Below are positions 1-5,908 of a stretch of 8,337 nucleotides of DNA, piece after piece; position 1 is the first letter of the stretch; each line of letters opens with the position of its first letter. The notes beneath the pieces are model-generated. The model was not told the DNA's origin, did not search any database, and saw nothing but the letters and a program-made list of their open reading frames with translations. Source of the stretch: Clostridia bacterium (GTDB lineage: Bacteria; Bacillota; Clostridia; Oscillospirales; CAG-272); the NCBI GenBank assembly GCA_017379815.1, contig JAFNVK010000183.1:1-8337 (forward strand), in the 5' to 3' direction. A program made the translations under genes and the position numbers.

Positions 1-257
1 CAGCCGCCGCATCCCGAGGCCGCGCAAAAGCTCTCCTCGATGCGCATGGGCGAGGGCTCAAGAAGCCGCTCGATCCTTGCCACGAGGTAATTCTTATTCA
101 CCTTGATGACGCGTGCGTCAACGAGGTCTCCGGGAACGGCGTTCTGCACGAACACGGCGATCCCGCGGCTTCCGTCCGGGTTGCACGCGTGTGCAAGACC
201 GTTGCCCAGATGGTTCAGCTCCTCGATCCGCAGGCGTATGATCTCATTCTTCTGCAT
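1..257 (-). CDS. rlmD: 23S rRNA (uracil-C5)-methyltransferase, RlmD/RumA family (partial, N-terminal part only)
   Basis: Only the first 85 codons and two bases of the next lie in the window; the gene runs off the left edge. Residues about 5-62 look like a TRAM RNA-binding domain (IEELNHLGNGLAH, then VPGDLVDARVIKVNKNYLVA). Cysteines follow at C78 and C83 in an FCAASGCGG context, the start of the C-x(n)-CGGC motif that holds a [4Fe-4S] cluster in RlmD/RumA enzymes. Such enzymes use S-adenosylmethionine to make 5-methyluridine in 23S rRNA; the catalytic domain is outside the window. The ATG at 257 directly follows the TGA of the upstream phosphatase gene (no spacer), with AAGGAG about 12 bases upstream inside that gene, so translation is probably coupled. 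Bacillota often carry more than one paralogue (RlmC/RlmD/RlmCD), so the exact target uridine cannot be assigned. The first Cys spacing is x4, where I recall x5 as commoner. Confidence 0.85.
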   Translation of the reverse strand, partial: MQKNEIIRLRIEELNHLGNGLAHACNPDGSRGIAVFVQNAVPGDLVDARVIKVNKNYLVARIERLLEPSPMRIEESFCAASGCGG

Positions 258-929
258 TCAGGCGTAATACTCCTTGCCCGTTTCCAGACACAGGCATCCA
301 AGACGTCCGCCGTTGGCGACGCCGCAATCCAGGAAGATGCTTCCCTCACCGTACTCAATTTTTCCGCTTGCCGTGGGCGTATGTCCCACCACCACGGTGG
401 CGTCCTCCATCAGACGGACGGCGGGATCGAGCGGCTCGGAGAAGAAGTCCTCGGGCAGATAGTCCTCAAGATCCGCATCGGGATCGTAATCCGCAATGCC
501 GGCGTGCAGCAGGACGTATCGCTTTCCCTTGACCTCGGCCTCCTCAAAGAGGGTCAGCTCCTCGAGATACTCCAGAACGCCCTCGCGCTGGTCCTCATCC
601 AGGGAGCGGAAGGCATCGAGCGTGCTCTGTCCTCCCTCCTTGACCCAGCGGGTCATCTCGGCGATATACTCCGCGTCGGGCGTGGCTCCGCTCTTGAGCA
701 TGCGGTCAAAGCCCTTGAGCATCCGCGCGGCAAGAAAATCGTGCTCGCCTGCGACCGAATAGACGTTGAGACGGATGCTCAGATCCGCGATCAGCTCCAT
801 CGATTCCTCGCCGTAATCGACGAGGTCACCCAAAACGTAAAGCAGATCCTGCTCGCCAAAGGAGATCTCGGCCAGCAGATCCTTGAATTTTTGATAGTTT
901 CCGTGAATATTGGCAATAACGTATGTCAT
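258..929 (-). CDS. Calcineurin-like metallophosphatase (PPP-type serine/threonine phosphatase fold) with altered metal ligands
   Basis: A 223-residue protein with the motif order of the PPP-like phosphoesterases: ANIHGN (residues 6-11, in place of GDxHG), GDLVDYG (34-40, in place of GDxxDRG), GEHD (61-64, in place of GNHD/E), LLHAGI (140-145), GHTPT (182-186) and a C-terminal DCGVANGGRLGCL segment. The family hydrolyses phosphate esters at a two-metal centre. Here the first Asp ligand is Asn7 and the usual Asn ligand is Glu62, while H9, D35, H63, H142 and H183 are kept, so activity may be changed or lost; the true substrate is unknown. The start has a good AAAGGAG site 8 bases upstream. It lies 21 bp after the Nif3-family gene and its TGA touches the ATG of the rRNA methyltransferase gene, so it is internal to the minus-strand operon. 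No signal peptide is seen; it is probably cytoplasmic. Confidence 0.88.
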   Translation of the reverse strand: MTYVIANIHGNYQKFKDLLAEISFGEQDLLYVLGDLVDYGEESMELIADLSIRLNVYSVAGEHDFLAARMLKGFDRMLKSGATPDAEYIAEMTRWVKEGGQSTLDAFRSLDEDQREGVLEYLEELTLFEEAEVKGKRYVLLHAGIADYDPDADLEDYLPEDFFSEPLDPAVRLMEDATVVVGHTPTASGKIEYGEGSIFLDCGVANGGRLGCLCLETGKEYYA

Positions 930-950
930 CGTCGCTTCTCCTTTTGACAG

Positions 951-1718
951 TTAACAGTAGGTAACGGTGTTGCTGCTCGTCACGTCGATCTCGATCGACG
1001 GATCGGCCTCCTGCACCAGCGCGCAAAGGCGCTTGCACACGGGATCCTCGGTGTGAAAATGCCCTGCGGCAACCAGATTGAGTCCCTTTTCGGGCGCATC
1101 CGTGAGGACGTCGTGCTTCAGCTCCCCGCTCAGGTAGGTATCCGCTCCTGCGCGGCGTGCGGCCTCGGCATCCCCCGAGCCGCTGCCTCCCAGCACCGCC
1201 ACGCGGCTGACCGGGCGTCCGGCGTCCACCGCCTGCACGAGAGGCGCGCCGGTGGCGCGCTTGACCAGCGCGGCAAAGTCTGCAAGGGACATCGGCGAAG
1301 CAAGGCTTCCGATGCGTCCGATCGCCTCGCCATCAGGACCGAAGGGGATCACGTCAAAGAGGCCGAGTGCCTCGGCCAGGACGTCGTTGACGCCTCCCTC
1401 GACCGCGTCAAGGCGGGTATGAAAGCTCATCACCGAAATGCCTGCGCAGAGCAGACGAATGACCTTTTTTGCCACGGGATCGGCAGGATCGAGGGCGCGA
1501 AGCGGACGGAAGATGAGGGGATGGTGCGAGAGGATCACGTCGTATCCCTCGCTCACCGCCTTCTCGGCCACGTCAAGCGTCACGTCAAGGGCGACCAGCA
1601 CCCGGCGGACGGGCGCGTTCTCATTCGGACAGCACATCAGCCCGTCGTTGTCCCATTCGCAGGACAGGGCGGACGGGATCTCGTGGCTAAGGTGCGTATA
1701 TAATTCGCGTACAGTCAT
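951..1718 (-). CDS. Nif3-like dinuclear metal centre protein (YbgI/YqfO family)
   Basis: A 255-residue Nif3-family protein. Recognisable motifs are WDNDGL (22-27), SHHP (64-67), HTRLD (100-104) followed by GGVND, GELKHD (198-203) and GHFHTE (219-224). By comparison with E. coli YbgI the expected metal ligands are H65, H66, D104, H220 and E224, all present. The family forms hexameric rings with two metal ions per subunit; a GTP cyclohydrolase I type 2 label is common in databases, but the cellular role is not settled. At 255 residues it is the short form without the central PII-like insertion that lengthens Bacillus YqfO to about 370 residues. The start ATG overlaps the trmK stop by 4 bp (ATGA), with GGAG 8 bases upstream inside trmK, indicating coupled translation. 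The trmK-nif3 pairing is a known Bacillota arrangement. Confidence 0.95.
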   Translation of the reverse strand: MTVRELYTHLSHEIPSALSCEWDNDGLMCCPNENAPVRRVLVALDVTLDVAEKAVSEGYDVILSHHPLIFRPLRALDPADPVAKKVIRLLCAGISVMSFHTRLDAVEGGVNDVLAEALGLFDVIPFGPDGEAIGRIGSLASPMSLADFAALVKRATGAPLVQAVDAGRPVSRVAVLGGSGSGDAEAARRAGADTYLSGELKHDVLTDAPEKGLNLVAAGHFHTEDPVCKRLCALVQEADPSIEIDVTSSNTVTYC

Positions 1719-2410
1719 TTTGCTATCTCCAATCTTTCCCGTAAGAATTGCAGCTCACGCTGCTCCTTTTCGCCGTCGGCGGCCGTTGACAGGCTCTTGC
1801 CCCGAAGGATCCGCTCGCGCACCGCGATCTCGTGCGCAAGAAATGCACGAAGCAGCTCGGGCGAGGCACCTTCGGGCAAACGGCCAAGCAGAGCCTCCTC
1901 CTCAGAGAGGGCGGTCGGCACGCCTCGCCACTCGGCGTGCAGTGTCTGGTAGAATTTCCGTCCGTCTCGCGTCAACGTCTCGCCGAGGATGGAAAAGCCC
2001 TCCTCCGCAAGCCATTTGCGCAGGACGGATGCGCGCGACATGGGCTGAAGCACAAGCCCAACCCCTGCCCTTCGGATCCAGGGTGCATCCGAGAGAATGC
2101 GAACGATCAGCTCCCCTCCCATGCCAAAGATCAGAATATCGTCGGGCGCGAAGGCCTCAACACCGCAAAGTCCGTCGGTGCGCAGGGTCGAGATCTGCGC
2201 CTCAAGCCCCGCCTCGCGGATATTGGCGCGCGCACTCTCGATCGGCCCTTCGTTGATGTCACAGGCCAGGGCCTCCTTCACGATCCCCTCTGCCACCAGG
2301 TGAATGGGCAGATAGGCGTGATCGGTGCCGATGTCGGCCACGCGGCCTCCCTTTTTCAAATAGGGGATCGCGCTGCACAGGCGCGCGTCAAGCAAACGGT
2401 GTTCCGTCAT
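1715..2410 (-). CDS. trmK: tRNA (adenine(22)-N(1))-methyltransferase TrmK
   Basis: A 231-residue class I SAM-dependent methyltransferase. It shows DIGTDHAYLP (residues 26-35, SAM-binding motif I), ACDIN (49-53, acidic end of strand 2), GMGGE (96-100) and LQPM (121-124), the signature set of the TrmK (YqfN) family, which makes m1A at position 22 of tRNA. A helical C-terminal region (about 165-231) rich in Glu/Arg fits the family's coiled-coil tail. The reading frame stays open upstream as far as about 2746, but the ATG at 2410 is chosen because family homology begins there and GGGAGG lies 6 bases before it; the upstream in-frame part would overlap the DUF1858 gene. It is followed by a Nif3-family gene with a 4-bp overlap, and preceded by a 98-bp gap holding a 13-bp inverted repeat. 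Confidence 0.95.
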   Translation of the reverse strand: MTEHRLLDARLCSAIPYLKKGGRVADIGTDHAYLPIHLVAEGIVKEALACDINEGPIESARANIREAGLEAQISTLRTDGLCGVEAFAPDDILIFGMGGELIVRILSDAPWIRRAGVGLVLQPMSRASVLRKWLAEEGFSILGETLTRDGRKFYQTLHAEWRGVPTALSEEEALLGRLPEGASPELLRAFLAHEIAVRERILRGKSLSTAADGEKEQRELQFLRERLEIAK

Positions 2411-2462
2411 GAAGAGCCTCCCTTCCCGACCGCTCCGCGGCCGTTTTTTGATATACAGAAGC

Positions 2463-2503
2463 AATACCGCACAATTTCGTATCAACTTCCATTGTGCGGT
2501 ATT
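2463..2503. repeat. 13-bp perfect inverted repeat (stem-loop) between DUF1858 gene and trmK
   Basis: The arms AATACCGCACAAT (2463-2475) and ATTGTGCGGTATT (2491-2503) are exact reverse complements around a 15-base loop. It sits 5 bases past the DUF1858 stop. On the transcribed (minus) strand the 3' arm is followed by GCTTCTGTATATC, not a T-run, so it is not a classic intrinsic terminator. It could be an mRNA-processing or stabilising hairpin, an attenuator, or a dispersed repeat. Confidence 0.75.
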
Positions 2504-2508
2504 TCGGA

Positions 2509-2715
2509 TTATTTGTTCTTTGCGGCGAGGAAACGGTTGATCTGCTCGATCAGCGCGTCTGCGTTCGTTCCGTGAACGGTGCAAGCATCCTCGATGGACT
2601 CTCCGCGGGATGCGGGGCAGCCCAGGCAATGCATGCCAATGGCAAAAAAGAACTGTGCGGTCTCGGGCTCGTAGTCGAGAACGTCGCCGATAATGGACTT
2701 TTTGGTAACGGTCAT
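2509..2715 (-). CDS. DUF1858 protein (hybrid-cluster-protein-associated redox disulfide domain)
   Basis: A 68-residue protein that consists of a single DUF1858 domain: SIIGDVLDYEPETAQFFFAIGMHCLGCPAS (split here as residues 7-16 and 17-36) followed by a helical part ending in LIEQINRFLAAKNK. The paired cysteines C30 and C33 (HCLGC) form the CxxC redox-disulfide motif that defines the family; a third Cys, C45, is also present. These small proteins are common in anaerobes, often near or fused to redox enzymes, but no biochemical role is firmly known. The ATG has AAAGGAAG about 7 bases upstream, and a consensus promoter lies about 55 bp upstream of it, making this the first gene of the minus-strand unit. 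A 98-bp gap separates it from trmK, so it may be partly independent of the operon behind it. Confidence 0.92.
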   Translation of the reverse strand: MTVTKKSIIGDVLDYEPETAQFFFAIGMHCLGCPASRGESIEDACTVHGTNADALIEQINRFLAAKNK

Positions 2716-2769
2716 GACGGATCTTCCTTTCTGTAATGCTTTGCAACCGACGGGCGGTTGATTTCTTAT

Positions 2770-2798
2770 ATTATACCCCAAAAAAGATCCTATGTCAA
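2770..2798 (-). promoter_or_regulatory. Sigma-A type promoter for the DUF1858-trmK-nif3 unit
   Basis: On the minus strand, TTGACA (2798-2793), a 17-bp spacer and TATAAT (2775-2770), an exact match to the consensus. Transcription should start near 2763, giving a leader of roughly 48 bases that could form a small AACCG/CGGTT hairpin (2745-2759) before the AAAGGAAG ribosome binding site. Confidence 0.9.
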
Positions 2799-2802
2799 TC
2801 GT

Positions 2803-2826
2803 TCTCCCGAAAAATCTCCCGAAAAA
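2803..2826. repeat. 12-bp tandem repeat between the two divergent promoters
   Basis: TCTCCCGAAAAA occurs twice head to tail (2803-2814 and 2815-2826) with no mismatch, just beyond the minus-strand -35 box and 35 bp before the plus-strand -35 box. A small inverted repeat CTGCC-GGAC-GGCAG (2837-2850) follows. These could be regulator binding sites or A-rich upstream promoter elements; no known operator is recognised. Confidence 0.6.
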
Positions 2827-2860
2827 CCGCAAAAAGCTGCCGGACGGCAGGACGGACGTC

Positions 2861-2889
2861 TTGACAACCTCACGCAAATCTGTTATAAT
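2861..2889 (+). promoter_or_regulatory. Sigma-A type promoter for holB-ricT
   Basis: TTGACA (2861-2866), a 17-bp spacer and TATAAT (2884-2889), again an exact consensus match. The expected start site is near 2896, about 36 bases before the holB ATG. Its -35 box is 62 bp from the -35 box of the opposing promoter. Confidence 0.9.
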
Positions 2890-2931
2890 AGAAACTGGAT
2901 TCGGATTGCCTGTGACGAGAGGAGGATTGCC

Positions 2932-3975
2932 ATGAGATCGGCCTTTTCCGACGTAATCGGAAACGAACGGCTGCGCACCCGTCTGTGCGCGGATCTGCAG
3001 GAGAACGCCCTCGCACACGCCTACGTGATCGAGGGAGATCCCGGAACGGGAAAGCACCTGCTCGCTCTGCGGATCGCGATGGCCATGTCCTGCGAAAACC
3101 GCCACTCAACAACGCATCCGCTTCCCTGCCTGCAATGTCCCTCCTGCCGCAAGATCGCCTCGGGAAATTCCCCCGACGTGATCTACGTCACGCGTGAGGA
3201 AAAGCACGCCGCACTCGGCGTCAATCCCATTCGCGACCTGCGCATGGACGTTTACGTTGCGCCGAACGATCTGGCGGTCAAGACCTATATCATCGAGGAT
3301 GCCCATCTGATGACCGAGGCGGCACAGAACGCCTTTCTGCTCACGCTTGAGGAGCCGCCCTCTTACGTGCTGTTCCTCTTGCTCTGCGACAGCGGCGCGA
3401 GACTGCTCGAAACGGTCAGAAGCCGTGCGCCTACTCTGCGCACCGAGCGCGTTCCGCAGGAGCTTCTTGCCCGTGAGCTTTGCCGCATCTCCCCCGAGGC
3501 CGAGCTGCTCCGCCGCCAAGCCCCCGAGGAATACGCCGAGCTCGTGCAGCTCTCCGAGGGAAGCGTGGGAACGGCACTTCGGCTGCTCGATCCCAAGCTC
3601 CGCGCCCCTCTTTTGGCGCGAAGGGAGATTGCGAGAGAGTTCGTCACGCTTTGCGCATCACGCAAAAGCACCGCCGCAACCATGAAATTCATCAATGCGC
3701 TTCCCCAGAAGCGTGAAAAGCGCGAGGAGCTTGCTCTCCTCCTTCAGGTCTTCCTGGCCTGCCTGCGCGATCTCTTGCTCTGCAAGCAGACCGACGGCGC
3801 TCCCCTTTGCTTTTTTGCGGATCGCGAGGAGGCCTTTGCCCTCTCCTACCGCTTTACCACCCCCGAGCTGCTCTCGCTTTGCGAGTGCGTCTCCGCGGCG
3901 CAGGATCAGCTCCGCGCGAATGCAAACATTCGCCTTTTGCTGATCGCCTTCGCCACACGGTGCGGACTCCTGTGA
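2932..3975 (+). CDS. holB: DNA polymerase III subunit delta' (clamp loader)
   Basis: A 347-residue AAA+ clamp-loader protein. The N-terminal region shows HAYVIEGDPGTGKH (29-42), a Walker A-like loop ending in Lys-His instead of Lys-Thr/Ser, as expected for delta prime, which is not the ATP-hydrolysing subunit. A zinc module is formed by C54 and the CLQCPSC cluster (C66, C69, C72). YIIEDAHLMT (119-128) is the Walker B-like region, AAQNAFLLTLEEPP (130-143) is highly typical of the family, and SRA (164-166) stands where the SRC motif with the arginine finger is found. The C-terminal part is helical, as in the collar domain. The start is the ATG with GAGAGGAGG 6 bases upstream, just after a consensus promoter; an in-frame open stretch upstream to 2758 would precede the promoter and is discarded. 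It is followed after 38 bp by ricT, as in Bacillus. Confidence 0.93.
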   Translation: MRSAFSDVIGNERLRTRLCADLQENALAHAYVIEGDPGTGKHLLALRIAMAMSCENRHSTTHPLPCLQCPSCRKIASGNSPDVIYVTREEKHAALGVNPIRDLRMDVYVAPNDLAVKTYIIEDAHLMTEAAQNAFLLTLEEPPSYVLFLLLCDSGARLLETVRSRAPTLRTERVPQELLARELCRISPEAELLRRQAPEEYAELVQLSEGSVGTALRLLDPKLRAPLLARREIAREFVTLCASRKSTAATMKFINALPQKREKREELALLLQVFLACLRDLLLCKQTDGAPLCFFADREEAFALSYRFTTPELLSLCECVSAAQDQLRANANIRLLLIAFATRCGLL

Positions 3976-4013
3976 GCCGCCAAGACCATACAGAAAGGAT
4001 CCAAGTCTGAATC

Positions 4014-5525
4014 ATGGATAACCAGAACAACAAGCCCGCCGCCCGAGACGCGGGCGCGGAGGAAAAGACCTCCTCGGGTCAGCATCGCAGCCGCCGCCAT
4101 CACCACAGGGGCAGGCGTCACCACCGCCCCGAGGGTGCAACCGCCGAGCAAAAGAGCGGTGCGCAGGGCGAAAGCGCCTCCCGTCAGGCCGAAAAAAAGC
4201 CGAACGGACAGAACAAAAAGCATACGGACGGTCAGGGCGAGCAATCCCACCGTCAGGACAGCAAGAGCCGCGAAAAGGGTGCCGAGCAAAAGAACGCGGG
4301 CGGCCGTAACGGCTCGGGAAAGAACAACGAGCAGAAGAATGCCAATGACCGTAGCGGCGCGGGAAAGAATAACGGCCGCAACAGAAACCGCGGTCACGGC
4401 AAAAGCCGCGACAACCGTTTTTCGGGAGAGAAGCGCCCCTACGATCCTTACGAGGAGCCCATCGCCGAGGAGCTTTCCCTGGCTGAGCTGCGTTCCCGCA
4501 TCGTTCTGCAGTCGGCAGACGCCGAGGAAAGCCCCCTGATCGAGGACGCCGTAGCCGAGCCGCCCTCCATTCCTGCGGAAAGCGGCCCCATCCCCTTCCC
4601 CTCCTCCCTGATGAAGGAGGACAAGCAGGAGCCCGAGGAGCCCGTCGAGCGCGTGGAGATCGTTGGCGTGCGTTTCCGCTCCTCCGGAAAGATGTATTAC
4701 TTCGATCCCAAGGGCATCACGGCAAAGAAGGGCGACTCTGCGATCGTGGAGACCGCACGGGGCCCGGAATTTGGCGACGTTTGCCTTGGCAACTCCATGG
4801 TGCGCAAGCAGGAGATCGTGGCACAGCTCCGTCCCCTCCTTCGCATCGCCACCCCCGAGGATATTGCCCACAACGAGGAAAACTGCAAAAAGGAGAAGGA
4901 AGCACTCACCGTCTGCCAGCAAAAGATCCAGGCCCACAAGCTTGAGATGAAGCTGATCGACGCCCAGTACGCCTTCGACAATTCCAAGCTGCTCTTTTAC
5001 TTCACTGCCGACGGACGCGTGGACTTCCGCGAGCTGGTCAAGGACCTGGCCTCGGTCTTCCGCACCCGTATCGAGCTTCGCCAGATCGGTATCCGTGACG
5101 AGGCAAAGCTGCTTGGCGGCATCGGCGCCTGCGGACGTCCCCTCTGCTGCTCCACCTTCCTGCCCGACTTTGCGCAGGTCTCCATCAAGATGGCCAAGGA
5201 GCAGAACCTTTCGCTCAACTCCTCCAAGATCTCGGGCGTCTGCGGACGTCTGATGTGCTGCCTGCGCTACGAATCCGAGGTCTATGCCGAGGAGATCCGC
5301 CGCACGCCCCCGCACGATGCGCTCGTCAAGACCGAGGACGGCATCGGCAAGGTCATCAGCTCCAACCCCTTGGCCGGCACGATCCGCGTCATCCTCAAGG
5401 ATGATCCCGACGCTCCGCCAAAGCAATACCACAGAGACAGCGTGACCGTCCTGGAGCGCGAAAAGCGCGCACCGCAGGAGAGAAAAAGCGAGAAAAACGG
5501 AGAAAAAGCCGAAAAGAAGGCGTGA
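4014..5525 (+). CDS. ricT: PSP1-domain protein RicT (YaaT), regulator of RNase Y, with long disordered N-terminal extension
   Basis: A 503-residue protein with two parts. Residues 1-210 are low complexity, rich in Lys, Arg, Asn, Gly, Gln and Glu, including His/Arg clusters near 23-38 and NG/KN-rich runs at 90-130. Residues about 211-475 are a PSP1/RicT core: EIVGVRFRSSGKMYYFDP, GPEFGDV, then GGIGACGRPLCCS (C373, C378, C379) and SGVCGRLMCCLRYE (C410, C415, C416). In Bacillus subtilis RicT joins RicA and RicF in a complex that carries iron-sulfur clusters and steers RNase Y mRNA cleavage; it also affects sporulation and competence. Bacillus RicT is about 275 residues, so the extension is nearly as long as the core. 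The last 25 residues are again Lys/Glu-rich. An in-frame stop at 4008-4010 fixes the earliest start; AAAGGA lies 14 bases before the ATG, a loose spacing. The gene follows holB as in Bacillus. Confidence 0.93.
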   Translation: MDNQNNKPAARDAGAEEKTSSGQHRSRRHHHRGRRHHRPEGATAEQKSGAQGESASRQAEKKPNGQNKKHTDGQGEQSHRQDSKSREKGAEQKNAGGRNGSGKNNEQKNANDRSGAGKNNGRNRNRGHGKSRDNRFSGEKRPYDPYEEPIAEELSLAELRSRIVLQSADAEESPLIEDAVAEPPSIPAESGPIPFPSSLMKEDKQEPEEPVERVEIVGVRFRSSGKMYYFDPKGITAKKGDSAIVETARGPEFGDVCLGNSMVRKQEIVAQLRPLLRIATPEDIAHNEENCKKEKEALTVCQQKIQAHKLEMKLIDAQYAFDNSKLLFYFTADGRVDFRELVKDLASVFRTRIELRQIGIRDEAKLLGGIGACGRPLCCSTFLPDFAQVSIKMAKEQNLSLNSSKISGVCGRLMCCLRYESEVYAEEIRRTPPHDALVKTEDGIGKVISSNPLAGTIRVILKDDPDAPPKQYHRDSVTVLEREKRAPQERKSEKNGEKAEKKA

Positions 5526-5553
5526 TCCCCTATCCATTCCCCTCTTTTTTTCA

Positions 5554-5579
5554 AAAAAAACGAAAAAATATCAAAAAAG
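5554..5579. promoter_or_regulatory. Phased A-tracts upstream of the ferredoxin promoter
   Basis: Three A-runs (5554-5561, 5564-5569, 5574-5579) have centres spaced about 9 and 10 bp, close to one helical turn, and end just before the -35 box; a fourth run (5594-5599) lies in the promoter spacer another 20 bp on. Such phasing bends DNA and resembles an UP element, so high expression is inferred. T8-C-A8 (5545-5561) also forms an inverted repeat at the start of the region. Confidence 0.55.
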
Positions 5580-5582
5580 CGG

Positions 5583-5610
5583 TTGCAAATCGCAAAAAAT
5601 ATGATACAAT
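5583..5610 (+). promoter_or_regulatory. Promoter for the ferredoxin gene
   Basis: TTGCAA (5583-5588), a 16-bp spacer and TACAAT (5605-5610) resemble a sigma-A promoter with one or two mismatches per box. The predicted start is near 5617, about 30 bases before the ferredoxin ATG. No intrinsic terminator is seen between ricT and this promoter. Confidence 0.7.
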
Positions 5611-5647
5611 ATAAGTGTCCATAAAATTATCGAGGAGGTTTGAAATC

Positions 5648-5818
5648 ATGGCATACAAGATTACTGATGATTGCGTTGCTTGCGGTGCTTGCGCCGGCGA
5701 ATGCCCGGTAGAGGCAATCTCCGAAGCAGACGGAAAGTACGTGATCGATGCAGACACCTGCATTGGTTGTGGCGCATGCGCAGATGCTTGCCCTGTTGGC
5801 GCACCTCAGGAGGCATAA
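5648..5818 (+). CDS. 2[4Fe-4S] clostridial-type ferredoxin
   Basis: A 56-residue ferredoxin made of two pseudo-repeats. Cysteines C9, C12, C15, C19 and C38, C41, C44, C48 give two C-x2-C-x2-C-x3-C-P motifs, enough for two [4Fe-4S] clusters. Length and composition match the small low-potential electron carriers of anaerobes that serve pyruvate:ferredoxin oxidoreductase, hydrogenases and similar enzymes in the cytoplasm. The ATG at 5648 is chosen because GAGGAGG lies 9 bases upstream and the usual MAYKI start of these proteins is present; an earlier in-frame ATG at 5615 falls at the promoter's start site. Alanine codons are 8 GCA, 3 GCT and 1 GCC, unlike the GCC-rich neighbours, which suggests high expression. 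It has its own promoter and a strong hairpin behind it, so it looks like a one-gene unit inserted between ricT and trmN6. Confidence 0.97.
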   Translation: MAYKITDDCVACGACAGECPVEAISEADGKYVIDADTCIGCGACADACPVGAPQEA

Positions 5819-5830
5819 TACATGACCCGC

Positions 5831-5872
5831 AAACGGGCGGAGCAAGCGACTACTGCCTGCTCCGCCCGTTTT
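5831..5872 (+). terminator. Intrinsic terminator after the ferredoxin gene
   Basis: A perfect 14-bp stem (5831-5844 pairs with 5858-5871, core CGGGCGGAGCA/TGCTCCGCCCG) with a 13-base loop, ending in TTTT before GCCG. The stem is strong but the T-run is short, so some read-through to trmN6, which has no clear promoter of its own, is possible. Confidence 0.85.
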
Positions 5873-5908
5873 GCCGTTAACCGCAAAAGAAAGGAATGAA
5901 CGCGCGCC

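Noticed and set aside
189..947. A 252-codon plus-strand open frame opposite the phosphatase
   Set aside because: It is the complement of a recognised gene with all expected motifs, and its own product matches nothing I know; open antisense frames are common at this GC content.
2427..2449. Hairpin CGACCG/CGGCCG followed by TTTTTT on the plus strand
   Set aside because: It looks like a small terminator only when read on the plus strand, where no gene precedes it; it has a mismatch and lies just upstream of minus-strand trmK, so it is probably incidental.
2932..3975. Lys-His in the Walker A loop and SRA in place of SRC in HolB as a sign of a defective gene
   Set aside because: Delta prime subunits commonly have a degenerate nucleotide site (Bacillus HolB also lacks the Thr/Ser), and the zinc cysteines and the Arg are kept, so this is ordinary.
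3906..5537. A 543-codon open frame on the minus strand opposite ricT
   Set aside because: It mirrors ricT, has a hydrophobic, repetitive composition arising from the complement of Lys/Glu/Gly-rich codons, no family motif and no ribosome binding site; ricT is clearly the real gene.
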